Below, one piece after another: positions 27,203 to 35,538 of a stretch of 64,000 bases of DNA (positions are counted from its first letter, which is position 1; each line of letters begins with the position of its first letter). The stretch covers positions 2,480,001-2,544,000 of the forward strand of contig NZ_JAGIOP010000002.1 of assembly GCF_017876775.1 (NCBI RefSeq), read 5' to 3'. The notes beneath the pieces are model-generated. The model was not told the origin of the DNA and searched no databases. It saw nothing but the letters and a program-made list of their open reading frames with translations. The position numbers were made by a program, and so were the translations under genes. This DNA is from Mycolicibacterium lutetiense (GTDB lineage: Bacteria; Actinomycetota; Actinomycetes; Mycobacteriales; Mycobacteriaceae).

Positions 27203-27330
27203 ATCTTGGTTACGGGTGCGTTAACTTCTCCGCCAGCTAAGGGAAATGTTCGTCGGTAGTGATTCGTGTCAACACAGTCAGATTTATTGACGTGAGCGTC
27301 ATTTTGCACTGGGAGAGCTAGGGAGAACTC

Positions 27331-30300
27331 GTGGGGAAGCACAGCGTTGCGCAAAGTCGTGGTCGGCGGGCCGCGGTCGGTCCGATTGCCACTGCAGGTC
27401 TGGCGAGTGTGGCGTTGGCTGGTGCCGGCGTCATGCTTCTGTTGGGGCCGGACTCACCGACGATGAGGTCGGTGACCGCAGATGTGGCACTCGTCAACAC
27501 CGAGGGCTCGAGCAGCGATGGCAACTCCAACGCGGGTAACCCTTCGGGCAACACCGGCTCTCCCAGCTCCACCGGGAGCACTGGCTCCACCGGGTCCAAC
27601 TCCAAAGCCAAGAAACCGCGTCGCCCCGACGTCAATCAGGTTCAGGAACGCCTGCGCGAGCGCGCCAACGAGGCCACCAAGGCCTTCAATGACCGTGCCG
27701 CCGAAGCCAGAGAAGCCTTCAACCACCGGGCCGCCGACGCCAAGAAAACCGTCGACGACATCACCGAAGGCATCGGGATCAAGCGCGGCAACGCCACCAC
27801 CGACGACCCGGAAACCCAGGGCCCGCTGCCGCGACCGAAGTCGCCGGCGACCTCGAAGGCCGACTCCAACGACGGCGTGGACCCCACCACGGTCAACGAG
27901 CCCAAGCAGCGGTGGAAGGCCCCCACCGCAAATGTGGTGGCCGACAACCCGATCACCGAGCGCGTCAGCGATCTGACCGAGCGGGTGAAGACCGCATTGC
28001 CGGCTCCCAGCCTCCGCAACGACGAGCCCGACTCCGGCGCCGCACTGTTCGGTGGGCAATCCAATGATCCGGCCCCCGCCACGCGCCAGGCGTTCATCGC
28101 CCCGCCACCGGCCCCGGCACCCGCACCGATCAGCCCGATCACCGGCCTGCTGTCCGCGGTCACTCTGGGCACGATCCTGGCCCCCAACGCACCGACCGCA
28201 CCGGCCGATATGCCCGGGGTGTGGGCCGTGATGGCCTGGACACGGCGCCAGTCCGCGTACACCACCACGACCAACACCGCCGCCAACCGCAACACACTGG
28301 TGGCCCCCACCCTCAACTCCGCGGTGCTCGACCCCACCGAGATCGTCAACCGGTGGATCTACCAGCCGGTGCACTACGGGGTGCAGCTGTGGATCACCAG
28401 CCCGCTCGGGTCAGCCCTGGGCAACACGATGAACCAGATATCGGGGCAGCACCTGATCGGCAACGGCGCTGATGGCACCGAAGCCAACCCCGACGGCGGC
28501 GACGGCGGCCTGTGGATCGGCGACGGCGGTGACGGCTTCGACGGTGTCTCCACCGGCCAGGAAGGCGGCGACGGCGGTGACGCCGGCTGGTTCGGCGACG
28601 GCGGCGAAGGTGGCTCGGGCTGGGCCGGCATGAACGGCGGCGACGGCGGCCGTGGCGGCAGCTTCATGGGCCTCGGCGGTGACGGCGGTGACGGCGGCGC
28701 TTCTGCCAATGGCCAGGCCGCGGGCAACGGCGGCCACGGTGGCGACGCCAACGGCTGGCTGTTCGGTCTCGCCGGCGACGGCGGACGCGGCGGTGTCGGC
28801 CTCACCGGCACCGGCGGCGCCGACGGCGACTGGAACATCGACTACGGCAACGGCTACGGCAACGGCCAAGACGGCGGTGTCGGCGGAGGCAACGGCGGTA
28901 ACGGCGGCGACGGCGGTAACGCCACCGGCTGGATCTTCGCCAGCGGCGGTGACGGCGGCCAAGGCGGCAGCGCAGGCACCGGCGGGACCGGTGGACGCGG
29001 CGCCGAGGGCGACGCCGCCCACCTGAGCGGCGGCACCGGCGGAACCGGCGGTGATGGCGGCGGAACCGGCGGCCTCGGCGGCGCAGCCGGAATCGGCGGC
29101 GGACTCTTCGGCCTCATGGGCCACAGTGGAACCGCGGGCGGCACCGGTAACGGCGGCGCGGGCGGTGACGGAGGCGCCGGCGGCGACGGCTTCGCCCTCA
29201 TTTCGGGCAGCGCCTCCGGGACCGCGACCGGCGGGACCGGCGGCGCCGGCGGGTTCGGCCAAGCGTCCACCACGGCCGGCACCGGACACGGTGGCGGCGG
29301 CGGCGGGGGCGGCGGCGGCGCGCTCCTGAGCGGCACCAACGGCGGAACAGTCACCAACGGCACCGCGACCGGCGGCAACGGCGGACGCGGAGGCAACGGC
29401 TCAACAACTGCGGCCGGCGGAACTGGCGGCACCGGCGGTATCGGTCAGATCACCGCCGACGGCACAGACAGCAAGGCGACCGGCGCCGCACAGGGCGGCA
29501 AGGGCGGCGATTCGATCGGCACGGGCATCGGCGGCAACGGCGGCCTGGGCACTGTCAAAGCCACGTCCGGCGGCACGGCTGATAGCACGGGCACCGGCGC
29601 TACGGGCGGTGCCGGCGGCAACGGCAGCAATGGCGGTATCGGCGGCGCCGGCGGCATCGGCGGGGTGGTTGCCCAGCGCGCCGACAGCACCGCCACGGGT
29701 ACCGCTACCGGTGGCGCCGGCGGGACGGCCGACGGTGCCGGCAGCACCGGCGGCGGCGGCGGTGACGGCTGGATTCAGACCGGCTATGCCGCCGCCAATC
29801 TCGGCACCGGCAGCGACGCCAGCGGAACCGCCCGCGGCGGCAAGGGCGGCGATGCCACCACCGGCGGCCACGGCGCAGTCGGCGGGATCGGCACCATCAT
29901 CGCCTCCGGCAACGACTCGACGGCCAGCGGCAACGCGGTAGGCGGTGCCGGCGGTGCCGGCTCCAACGGTGGAACCGGCGGCAAGGGAGCGCGGGCGCAG
30001 ATCACGGCATACGGCAACGACTCGACGGCTGACGGCACCGTCGACGCGGGCGACGGTGGCAGCGGCACCGGCCTCGGCGTCACAGGTGGTGACGGTGGTC
30101 AAGCCGTCATCGGTTCGGGTCAGAGCTCGGGCTTCGGCAACGCCGTCGTCAAGAATGGCAAGGCAACCGGCGGAAACGGCGGCAACGGCACGGCGGCGAC
30201 AGGCAACGGAGGGATCGGCGGCGGCGCCAGCATCACCGCCAGACGAACCGCCGACTCCATCACCGACAGCACCGCTACCGGCGGCAACGGCGGGACCAGC

Positions 30301-33300
30301 GGGGCCACCGGCGGCAGCGCCACCATCAACACGGCCGGTGCCACCGACCCCAGCGTCATCAAGAATTCGTCGGCTACCGGCGGTAACGCCGGTGCGGGCG
30401 ACGCCAACGGCGGCATCGGCGGCAACGGCGGGATTGCCTCGGTCAACGCCGCCGGCGGCGGCGACGTCGACAACGGCGTCGCCAAGGGCGCCGATGGTGG
30501 AAAGGGCACCAACGGCGGTAAGGGCGGCGCGGGCGGCGCAGGCACCATCGATGCCTCCGCCGCGGGCAGTACCGCCACCGGAACGGCCACCGGCGGCGTC
30601 GGCGGCACCGGCGACGGCGCGGGCAGCATCGGCGGCAACGGGGCGGAGGGCGCCATCAAAGCCATGGCCACCAATGCCAAGGCCAGCGGTACGGGCACCG
30701 GCGGCGCGGGCGGCAACGCCACCGACGGCGGCAAGGGCGGCGCCGGCGCGCAGGGCGGGGTTTTCGCCATGTATCCCGGCAGCGAAGCAACAGGCACCGG
30801 CACCGGTGGTTCCGGCGGGGCAGCCGACGGAGCCGGCAGCATCGGCGGCAACGGAGGCAGCAGCTCGGTGCAAGCCGGGTGGTCCTACTACGGCCGCGGC
30901 AACAACAGCAAGGCCTCCGGCACCGCCATCGGTGGTAACGGTGGCAAGGCAACTGGCGGCGGGCACGGTGGACAAGGCGGAATGGCCAGCCTGCTCACCG
31001 CCGGCACCAGCGCCACGGTTTCGGGTAGCGCCTACGGCGGCGCGGGCGGCGCCGGTTACGCCGGCGGCACCGGCGGCACCGGCGGAATGGGCCAGATCGC
31101 GGCCGTGGGCAATGACACCCACGACAGCGGCAAAGCCACCGGCGGTGCCGGTGGCAGTGGCACCGGTACCGGCATCTCGGGCGGCGCGGGCGGTCGAGGC
31201 CTGGTCTACTCGGGGACCTCGGGCGGCGGTGGTATCAACTCCACCGCGGATGGCACCGCGACGGGCGGAAACGGCGGCGCCGGTCAGAACAGCGTCAATG
31301 GCGGCAAGGGCGGAGACGCCGGCATTGTCACCAAGGGCGACAACAACTCCAACACCAACGGCACCGCCACCGGTGGACACGGCACCACCGGCGCTGCGGG
31401 TGGCCAAGGCGAGCTCAGGACGACCGGCACCGGAAGCACGATCAAAGATTCGTCGGCTAGCGGTGCCGGTGGGAGCACTGGTGGTTCGGGCAGCGCCGGC
31501 AACGTGCTCGCCAGCAACGGCGGTTCAATCACAAACAGCTCCGCCAATGCCGGGGTCGGGTCCGACACCGCTGTTGGTGGCTCGGCGACCGTGACTGCCA
31601 CCGGTGCCGGCAGCGCCGTCACCAACACCAAAGCCACCGGTGGTAACGCCGGGTTCGGTGACGCCAACGGCGGCATCGGCGGCAATGGCGGGGCGGCCTC
31701 GGTCACGGCCACCGGCGGTGCTGCCATCACCGACGGTGTCGCCAAGGGCACCGATGGTGGCAAGGGCACCAACAGCGGCAAGGGCGGCGCCGGCGGCGGG
31801 GGCTATATCGAGGCCCTGGGCGCGGGCAGTACCGCGACCGGAACGGCCACCGGCGGCATCGCCGGCACCGGTGATGGCGCGGGCAGCGTCGGCGGCAACG
31901 GAGGCGACGGCTGGATCAGCGCCAGTGCTGCCGGAGCCGATGCGAGCGGCGTGGGCACCGGCGGCGCCGGCGGCAACGCCACCAGCGGCGGCAAGGGCGG
32001 CGCCGGCGCGCAAGGCGGAATCTTCGCTCAGCGGGTCAACAGCGAGGCCACGGGCACCGGTATCGGTGGTGCAGGTGGCACCGCCGACGGTCTGGGCAGC
32101 ACCGGCGGAAATGGTGCCGGCGGCTGGATTCAGACCGGTTACTACGCCACCGGCGCCAACAGCAAGGCCGAGGGCACAGCGACCGGTGGTGCCGGCGGCG
32201 ACGCGACCACCGGCGGTCACGGCGGGGTCGGCGGAATGTCGGTAGTGCTCGCCACCGGAGACAACTCCACCGCCACGGGCACCACGGTCGGTGGCAAGGG
32301 CGGCGCAGGCTCCAACGGCGGAACCGGCGGCAAGGGTTCCCTCGGGCAGGTAGTCGCCCTGAGCATCGGCTCGCACGCCGAAGGCACCGGCATCGGCGGT
32401 GCCGGTGGCAGCGGCGACGGCGTCGTGGGCGTCAACAGTGTCCTCGGCGGCAACGGCGGTCAAGGTGTCGTCTCCGCGGCGGGTGACTACAGCACTGCGG
32501 AGGGCGATGCGACCGGCGGGAACGGCGGCGCGGGCCAAGGCGGTGTCAACGGCGGCAACGGCGGTGCGGGCAATATCACGGCGAAGGGTGACGGCACCTC
32601 CAGCGCCGATGCCGACTCCATCACCGGCGGCACGGCCTCCGGTGGCAGCGGCTCCACCGGGGCCTCCGGCGGTATCGGTCAGCTCAGCACCAACGGCGGC
32701 ACGATCAAGGACACCCAGGCTATCGGTGGCAACGCCGGTGCGGGCGACGCCAACGGCGGCCTCGGCGGTAATGGCGGAACGGCTTCCGTGTCAGCCACCG
32801 GCGGCAGCGAGGTCGCCAACGGTCTGGCCAAGGCGGGCAACGGTGGCGCCGGGGTGACCGGCGGCAAGGGCGGCGCCGGCGGGAACAGCACCATCGCAGC
32901 CACCTCGGTGACGGGCGACCTCACCGGTACCACCACCGGTGGTGTCGGCGGGACCGGCACCGGGATCGGAGCCACCGGCGGTGCCGGCGGCGCGGGCACC
33001 AACGGTGGTGTCGGAGGTGGTGGCGGTAACGCTGCAATTACTACCGACCTCACCGGAACCGCCAGCGGCACCGCGAAGGGTGGGTCCGGCGGAACCGCCA
33101 CCGGTACCGGCAGCATCGGTGGAAACGGCGGCTGGGCGGAGATCCAAGCCGGGTACGGCAACCTCACCGGCGGCACGGCCGGCGGCACCACCACCGGCGG
33201 CAAGGGCGGCAACGCCACGAACGGCGGCCACGGCGGTAACGGTGGCGGTTCGCTGATCATGGCCGCAGGCACCGGCGTTGCCACCGGCAACACCGCCAAG

Positions 33301-33858
33301 GGTGGTGACGGCGGTGCAGCCAACACCGCAGGCGCCACGGGCGGTGCCGGCGGGTTCACCAACATCGCAGCCCAGAACGGAAGCATCACCGGCAGCACCG
33401 CAACCTCCGGAAACGGTGGCATCGGCAACGGCGGGAACGGCGGTGACGGCGGTATGGGCTGGATTCAGGCCTACGACCCGTCGGCCCCAGCCAGCACCGC
33501 CATCACCAACGGCAAATCGACCGGCGGCAACGGCGGCAACGGCGGCCTCAACGGCACCGGCGGAGCCGTCGGCGGCAACGGTGGCAACGGCGGCAACAGC
33601 ACCTTCTGGAAGGGCAACGGCCAGACCTCGACCAACCAGGTCAATGCCGGCGGCAAGGGCGGCAACGGCGGCGACGGCGGCAACGCCGTGGGCGACGGTG
33701 CGGGCGGTGCGGGCGGCAACGGCGGCATCGGTGGCAGCTTCGATTTCACCACCAACACGGGCACGACCGGTACTGGCGGCAACGGCGGCAACGGCGGCAC
33801 CGGCCAGCCCGGCGGGGTGACCGGCACCACCGGCTCCACCGGTGCCAGCAATCCCTGA
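27331..33858 (+). CDS. Giant PE-less PGRS-like Gly-rich surface protein
   Basis: 2175-aa protein. Residues ~17-38 form a hydrophobic signal anchor followed by the block GPDSPTMRSVTADVALVNTEGS. Then come a disordered stretch, a charged amphipathic helix (~100-145), a Pro-rich linker, a conserved segment PITGLLSAV...MPGVWAVMAW (W298), and ITSPLG...LIGNGADG (~374), the classic linker that joins PE to PGRS in PE_PGRS proteins. From ~385 to the end it is PGRS-like GG-N/T/A repeats. No PE domain is present. Within the repeats are longer units of ~340-420 residues marked by Q(T/A)G(Y/W) at 816, 1181, 1601 and 1939. The start is GTG preceded by AGGGAGA. Probably exported and cell-surface; function unknown. 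Confidence 0.85.
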   Translation: MGKHSVAQSRGRRAAVGPIATAGLASVALAGAGVMLLLGPDSPTMRSVTADVALVNTEGSSSDGNSNAGNPSGNTGSPSSTGSTGSTGSNSKAKKPRRPDVNQVQERLRERANEATKAFNDRAAEAREAFNHRAADAKKTVDDITEGIGIKRGNATTDDPETQGPLPRPKSPATSKADSNDGVDPTTVNEPKQRWKAPTANVVADNPITERVSDLTERVKTALPAPSLRNDEPDSGAALFGGQSNDPAPATRQAFIAPPPAPAPAPISPITGLLSAVTLGTILAPNAPTAPADMPGVWAVMAWTRRQSAYTTTTNTAANRNTLVAPTLNSAVLDPTEIVNRWIYQPVHYGVQLWITSPLGSALGNTMNQISGQHLIGNGADGTEANPDGGDGGLWIGDGGDGFDGVSTGQEGGDGGDAGWFGDGGEGGSGWAGMNGGDGGRGGSFMGLGGDGGDGGASANGQAAGNGGHGGDANGWLFGLAGDGGRGGVGLTGTGGADGDWNIDYGNGYGNGQDGGVGGGNGGNGGDGGNATGWIFASGGDGGQGGSAGTGGTGGRGAEGDAAHLSGGTGGTGGDGGGTGGLGGAAGIGGGLFGLMGHSGTAGGTGNGGAGGDGGAGGDGFALISGSASGTATGGTGGAGGFGQASTTAGTGHGGGGGGGGGGALLSGTNGGTVTNGTATGGNGGRGGNGSTTAAGGTGGTGGIGQITADGTDSKATGAAQGGKGGDSIGTGIGGNGGLGTVKATSGGTADSTGTGATGGAGGNGSNGGIGGAGGIGGVVAQRADSTATGTATGGAGGTADGAGSTGGGGGDGWIQTGYAAANLGTGSDASGTARGGKGGDATTGGHGAVGGIGTIIASGNDSTASGNAVGGAGGAGSNGGTGGKGARAQITAYGNDSTADGTVDAGDGGSGTGLGVTGGDGGQAVIGSGQSSGFGNAVVKNGKATGGNGGNGTAATGNGGIGGGASITARRTADSITDSTATGGNGGTSGATGGSATINTAGATDPSVIKNSSATGGNAGAGDANGGIGGNGGIASVNAAGGGDVDNGVAKGADGGKGTNGGKGGAGGAGTIDASAAGSTATGTATGGVGGTGDGAGSIGGNGAEGAIKAMATNAKASGTGTGGAGGNATDGGKGGAGAQGGVFAMYPGSEATGTGTGGSGGAADGAGSIGGNGGSSSVQAGWSYYGRGNNSKASGTAIGGNGGKATGGGHGGQGGMASLLTAGTSATVSGSAYGGAGGAGYAGGTGGTGGMGQIAAVGNDTHDSGKATGGAGGSGTGTGISGGAGGRGLVYSGTSGGGGINSTADGTATGGNGGAGQNSVNGGKGGDAGIVTKGDNNSNTNGTATGGHGTTGAAGGQGELRTTGTGSTIKDSSASGAGGSTGGSGSAGNVLASNGGSITNSSANAGVGSDTAVGGSATVTATGAGSAVTNTKATGGNAGFGDANGGIGGNGGAASVTATGGAAITDGVAKGTDGGKGTNSGKGGAGGGGYIEALGAGSTATGTATGGIAGTGDGAGSVGGNGGDGWISASAAGADASGVGTGGAGGNATSGGKGGAGAQGGIFAQRVNSEATGTGIGGAGGTADGLGSTGGNGAGGWIQTGYYATGANSKAEGTATGGAGGDATTGGHGGVGGMSVVLATGDNSTATGTTVGGKGGAGSNGGTGGKGSLGQVVALSIGSHAEGTGIGGAGGSGDGVVGVNSVLGGNGGQGVVSAAGDYSTAEGDATGGNGGAGQGGVNGGNGGAGNITAKGDGTSSADADSITGGTASGGSGSTGASGGIGQLSTNGGTIKDTQAIGGNAGAGDANGGLGGNGGTASVSATGGSEVANGLAKAGNGGAGVTGGKGGAGGNSTIAATSVTGDLTGTTTGGVGGTGTGIGATGGAGGAGTNGGVGGGGGNAAITTDLTGTASGTAKGGSGGTATGTGSIGGNGGWAEIQAGYGNLTGGTAGGTTTGGKGGNATNGGHGGNGGGSLIMAAGTGVATGNTAKGGDGGAANTAGATGGAGGFTNIAAQNGSITGSTATSGNGGIGNGGNGGDGGMGWIQAYDPSAPASTAITNGKSTGGNGGNGGLNGTGGAVGGNGGNGGNSTFWKGNGQTSTNQVNAGGKGGNGGDGGNAVGDGAGGAGGNGGIGGSFDFTTNTGTTGTGGNGGNGGTGQPGGVTGTTGSTGASNP

Positions 33859-33875
33859 TCGCCGACACTAAAAAG

Positions 33876-33907
33876 AGAGAGGCCCGCTACGGCGGGCCTC
33901 TCTTTTT
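33876..33907. terminator. Bidirectional intrinsic terminator
   Basis: 12-base stem AGAGAGGCCCGC / GCGGGCCTCTCT with a TACG tetraloop, an A-run before and a T-run after, so it works in both directions. It sits between the convergent giant Gly-rich gene and the sulfotransferase. Confidence 0.9.
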
Positions 33908-33920
33908 TTGTCGCGTCAGC

Positions 33921-34730
33921 TCACACCACGCGCAGGCCGTCGGGGACCTTGCTCGGATCACGCCAGAACGCGTCATTGACGAAGCGTCCGAACAGATCTG
34001 GCGGCAGGATGGTCTCGCGCGGCTCGGCCTTCACCGAACCGCGCACGGTGTGCAGCCCCGGCGTCCCGGCGCGTTCGTCGAACTCGGTGACGTCGTAGTC
34101 GACGTGGCCGAAGTCGTGCTCGAATACCGGTTCACCGATGAACTCGTAGATGGCGTTCATCACCTTGGCCGGTTCGACGGTCAGGGTTTCGTACTGCACC
34201 AACAACAGGTGGTCCCGTTGGGCGCCGTAACAGGCCTGCTTGAGGGCATCGTAGGGCCCGCCGACCATTCCCTCCTGTGCGGCAACGTCATTGGCTCTGG
34301 TGTAGACGGTGCCGCCGGGGTTGTAGTTGAAGATCGACGACGGGCTGAACACGTTGCGTTGCACCAACCGCTCGATGCTGTCGATCACCCACGGCAGATC
34401 ACGCACGCACGCAATGACTTTCGCGTCCGGGAACAGCTGTGCGATCGCCGGCATCCGGGCACACCAGCCCCGGTTGGTGTCGAAGATGACCTGGGCGATG
34501 CTGTCGGAGTAATAGCTGTCGAACAGCCCGCGCAGGATCCGTTCGCGCTTGCTGTCGTCGAGGAACACCGAGAACTCGTTGCGGGCGCTCATCTGGGCCA
34601 GCAGGGCGTCGAACAGCCCGGCCAACGGGCCTGACATCCCGGCCTGAAAGCGCGGATTCTGTCGCAGCAGCGCCGCCAAAAGCGTCGACCCTGATCGCGG
34701 TAGACCCGAGATGAAATGAAGCGTTGTCAC
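33921..34730 (-). CDS. PAPS-dependent sulfotransferase family protein
   Basis: 269-aa sulfotransferase-fold protein. The 5'-phosphosulfate loop GLPRSGSTLL is at residues 9-18 and the 3'-phosphate-binding CVRDLPWVIDSIE segment at about 107-119, both intact. Mycobacterial sulfotransferases modify trehalose, glycopeptidolipids or other envelope lipids; the acceptor here is unknown. The start is GTG 34730, which overlaps the stop codon of a short open frame (GTGA). The gene is convergent with the giant Gly-rich gene. Confidence 0.87.
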   Translation of the reverse strand: MTTLHFISGLPRSGSTLLAALLRQNPRFQAGMSGPLAGLFDALLAQMSARNEFSVFLDDSKRERILRGLFDSYYSDSIAQVIFDTNRGWCARMPAIAQLFPDAKVIACVRDLPWVIDSIERLVQRNVFSPSSIFNYNPGGTVYTRANDVAAQEGMVGGPYDALKQACYGAQRDHLLLVQYETLTVEPAKVMNAIYEFIGEPVFEHDFGHVDYDVTEFDERAGTPGLHTVRGSVKAEPRETILPPDLFGRFVNDAFWRDPSKVPDGLRVV

Positions 34731-34875
34731 CGTTGCCCTTTCGCCCGTAATCCGTCGAACACCACCGCGGTGACCCGCTCGGCCACGTCTGCGTTGTAAG
34801 TCTGCATCGTCTGGCAGGACTTGCGCGCCCGAATTCGGTCCGCCGCTTTCGACAGCAGGGCTGGTTCACCACGCC
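34727..34875 (-). pseudogene. Possible 3' remnant of a gene coupled to the sulfotransferase
   Basis: Immediately upstream of the sulfotransferase and overlapping it by GTGA is a protein-like frame reading ALLSKAADRIRARKSC, then MQTYNADVAERVTAVVFDG, ending RAKGQR. Composition looks like a genuine mycobacterial C-terminal helix, but an in-frame TGA lies a short way upstream and no good start is present. Either a truncated gene end or a 26-codon coupled leader starting at ATG 34807. I do not recognise the family. Confidence 0.35.
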
Positions 34876-34935
34876 GCGAACAACCCTGGTGTCGATCTCG
34901 GCGTCAACACCGTCACCGCGTCTAAGCTGACGCTC

Positions 34936-35454
34936 GTGTCGCTGTGGAACCCCAGAGATGTGCCGCCGTATCCCCCGGCTCGCTACACCGAGGACGAGCC
35001 CGAGGTCAGCGCCTGGGTCCGGCGCGCGCCCGAAAATGGCGGGGCGCCACCCGACTACGACTCCTTCGGTTTGGTCAAGTACCACTACCTGGCCAACCAG
35101 CAACAGACCAATGGCGATTACGGCCTGTATCGGGTCGACATCAGCCCACAGGCCGGCGGCCCGGCCCCGCATTTTCACCGGACCATGTCCGAGGCGTTCT
35201 TCGTGTTGTCGGGCACCGTCAAGCTGTATGACGGCACCGACTGGCGCGACGGTAACCAGGGCGATTTCCTCTACGTCCCGCCGGGCGGAATCCACGGTTT
35301 CCGCAACGAGGCCGACGCGCCGACGTCGTTGCTGATGTTGTTTGCTCCCGGCGCGCCACGGGAGGCCTATTTCGAAGGATTGGCCCAGCTGGCCGACCTC
35401 AACGACGACGAACGCGCCGAGTGGTTCGCCAAGAACGACAACCACTTCATCTGA
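34936..35454 (+). CDS. Cupin-domain protein
   Basis: 172-aa single cupin. Motif 1 reads PHFHRTMSEAFFVLSGTVKLYDG (split here: HFH with metal ligands, then Glu in SEAFF) and motif 2 reads GDFLYVPPGGIHGF with the last His ligand. The fold may be enzymatic or sugar/small-molecule binding; no specific role is evident. The start is GTG (MSLWNPRDVPPYPPARY). Divergent from the sulfotransferase, 84 bases before the helicase on the same strand. Confidence 0.85.
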   Translation: MSLWNPRDVPPYPPARYTEDEPEVSAWVRRAPENGGAPPDYDSFGLVKYHYLANQQQTNGDYGLYRVDISPQAGGPAPHFHRTMSEAFFVLSGTVKLYDGTDWRDGNQGDFLYVPPGGIHGFRNEADAPTSLLMLFAPGAPREAYFEGLAQLADLNDDERAEWFAKNDNHFI

Positions 35455-35538
35455 GCGACACGCCCGGCGTGCTCCTGCGGATATGCGCCGACGTAACGCC
35501 CTGTCATAGACTGCTTTCCGACTGAGAGGAGTCCTCGG

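Larger units (their letters stand above)
26743..27330. other. 588-base intergenic region upstream of the giant Gly-rich gene
   Basis: No credible gene. The right half (about 27040-27330) is noticeably AT-rich for this genome. It holds repeated TTGCA/TGCAA words: a GCAAATTTGC palindrome near 26805, a near-palindrome TTGCATCATGCACAA at 27128, and the perfect palindrome 27158-27169. A CTGAG direct repeat lies at 27186-27202. The region must contain divergent promoters for the deacetylase and the Gly-rich gene. Confidence 0.6.

Noticed and set aside
27331..28500. PE or PPE domain at the N-termini of the Gly-rich proteins
   Set aside because: No PE helix pair or PE motif is seen; the N-terminus has a transmembrane anchor and low-complexity regions instead.
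28450..33850. CRISPR-like spaced repeats
   Set aside because: The repeats are in-frame Gly-rich codons without constant spacer length or unique spacers, and no cas genes are near.
28374..33851. Long antisense and alternate-frame open frames (up to ~670 codons) inside the giant Gly-rich gene
   Set aside because: They arise because GGC/GGT repeats lack stop codons in other frames; their Pro/Ala/Arg-only compositions are not protein-like.
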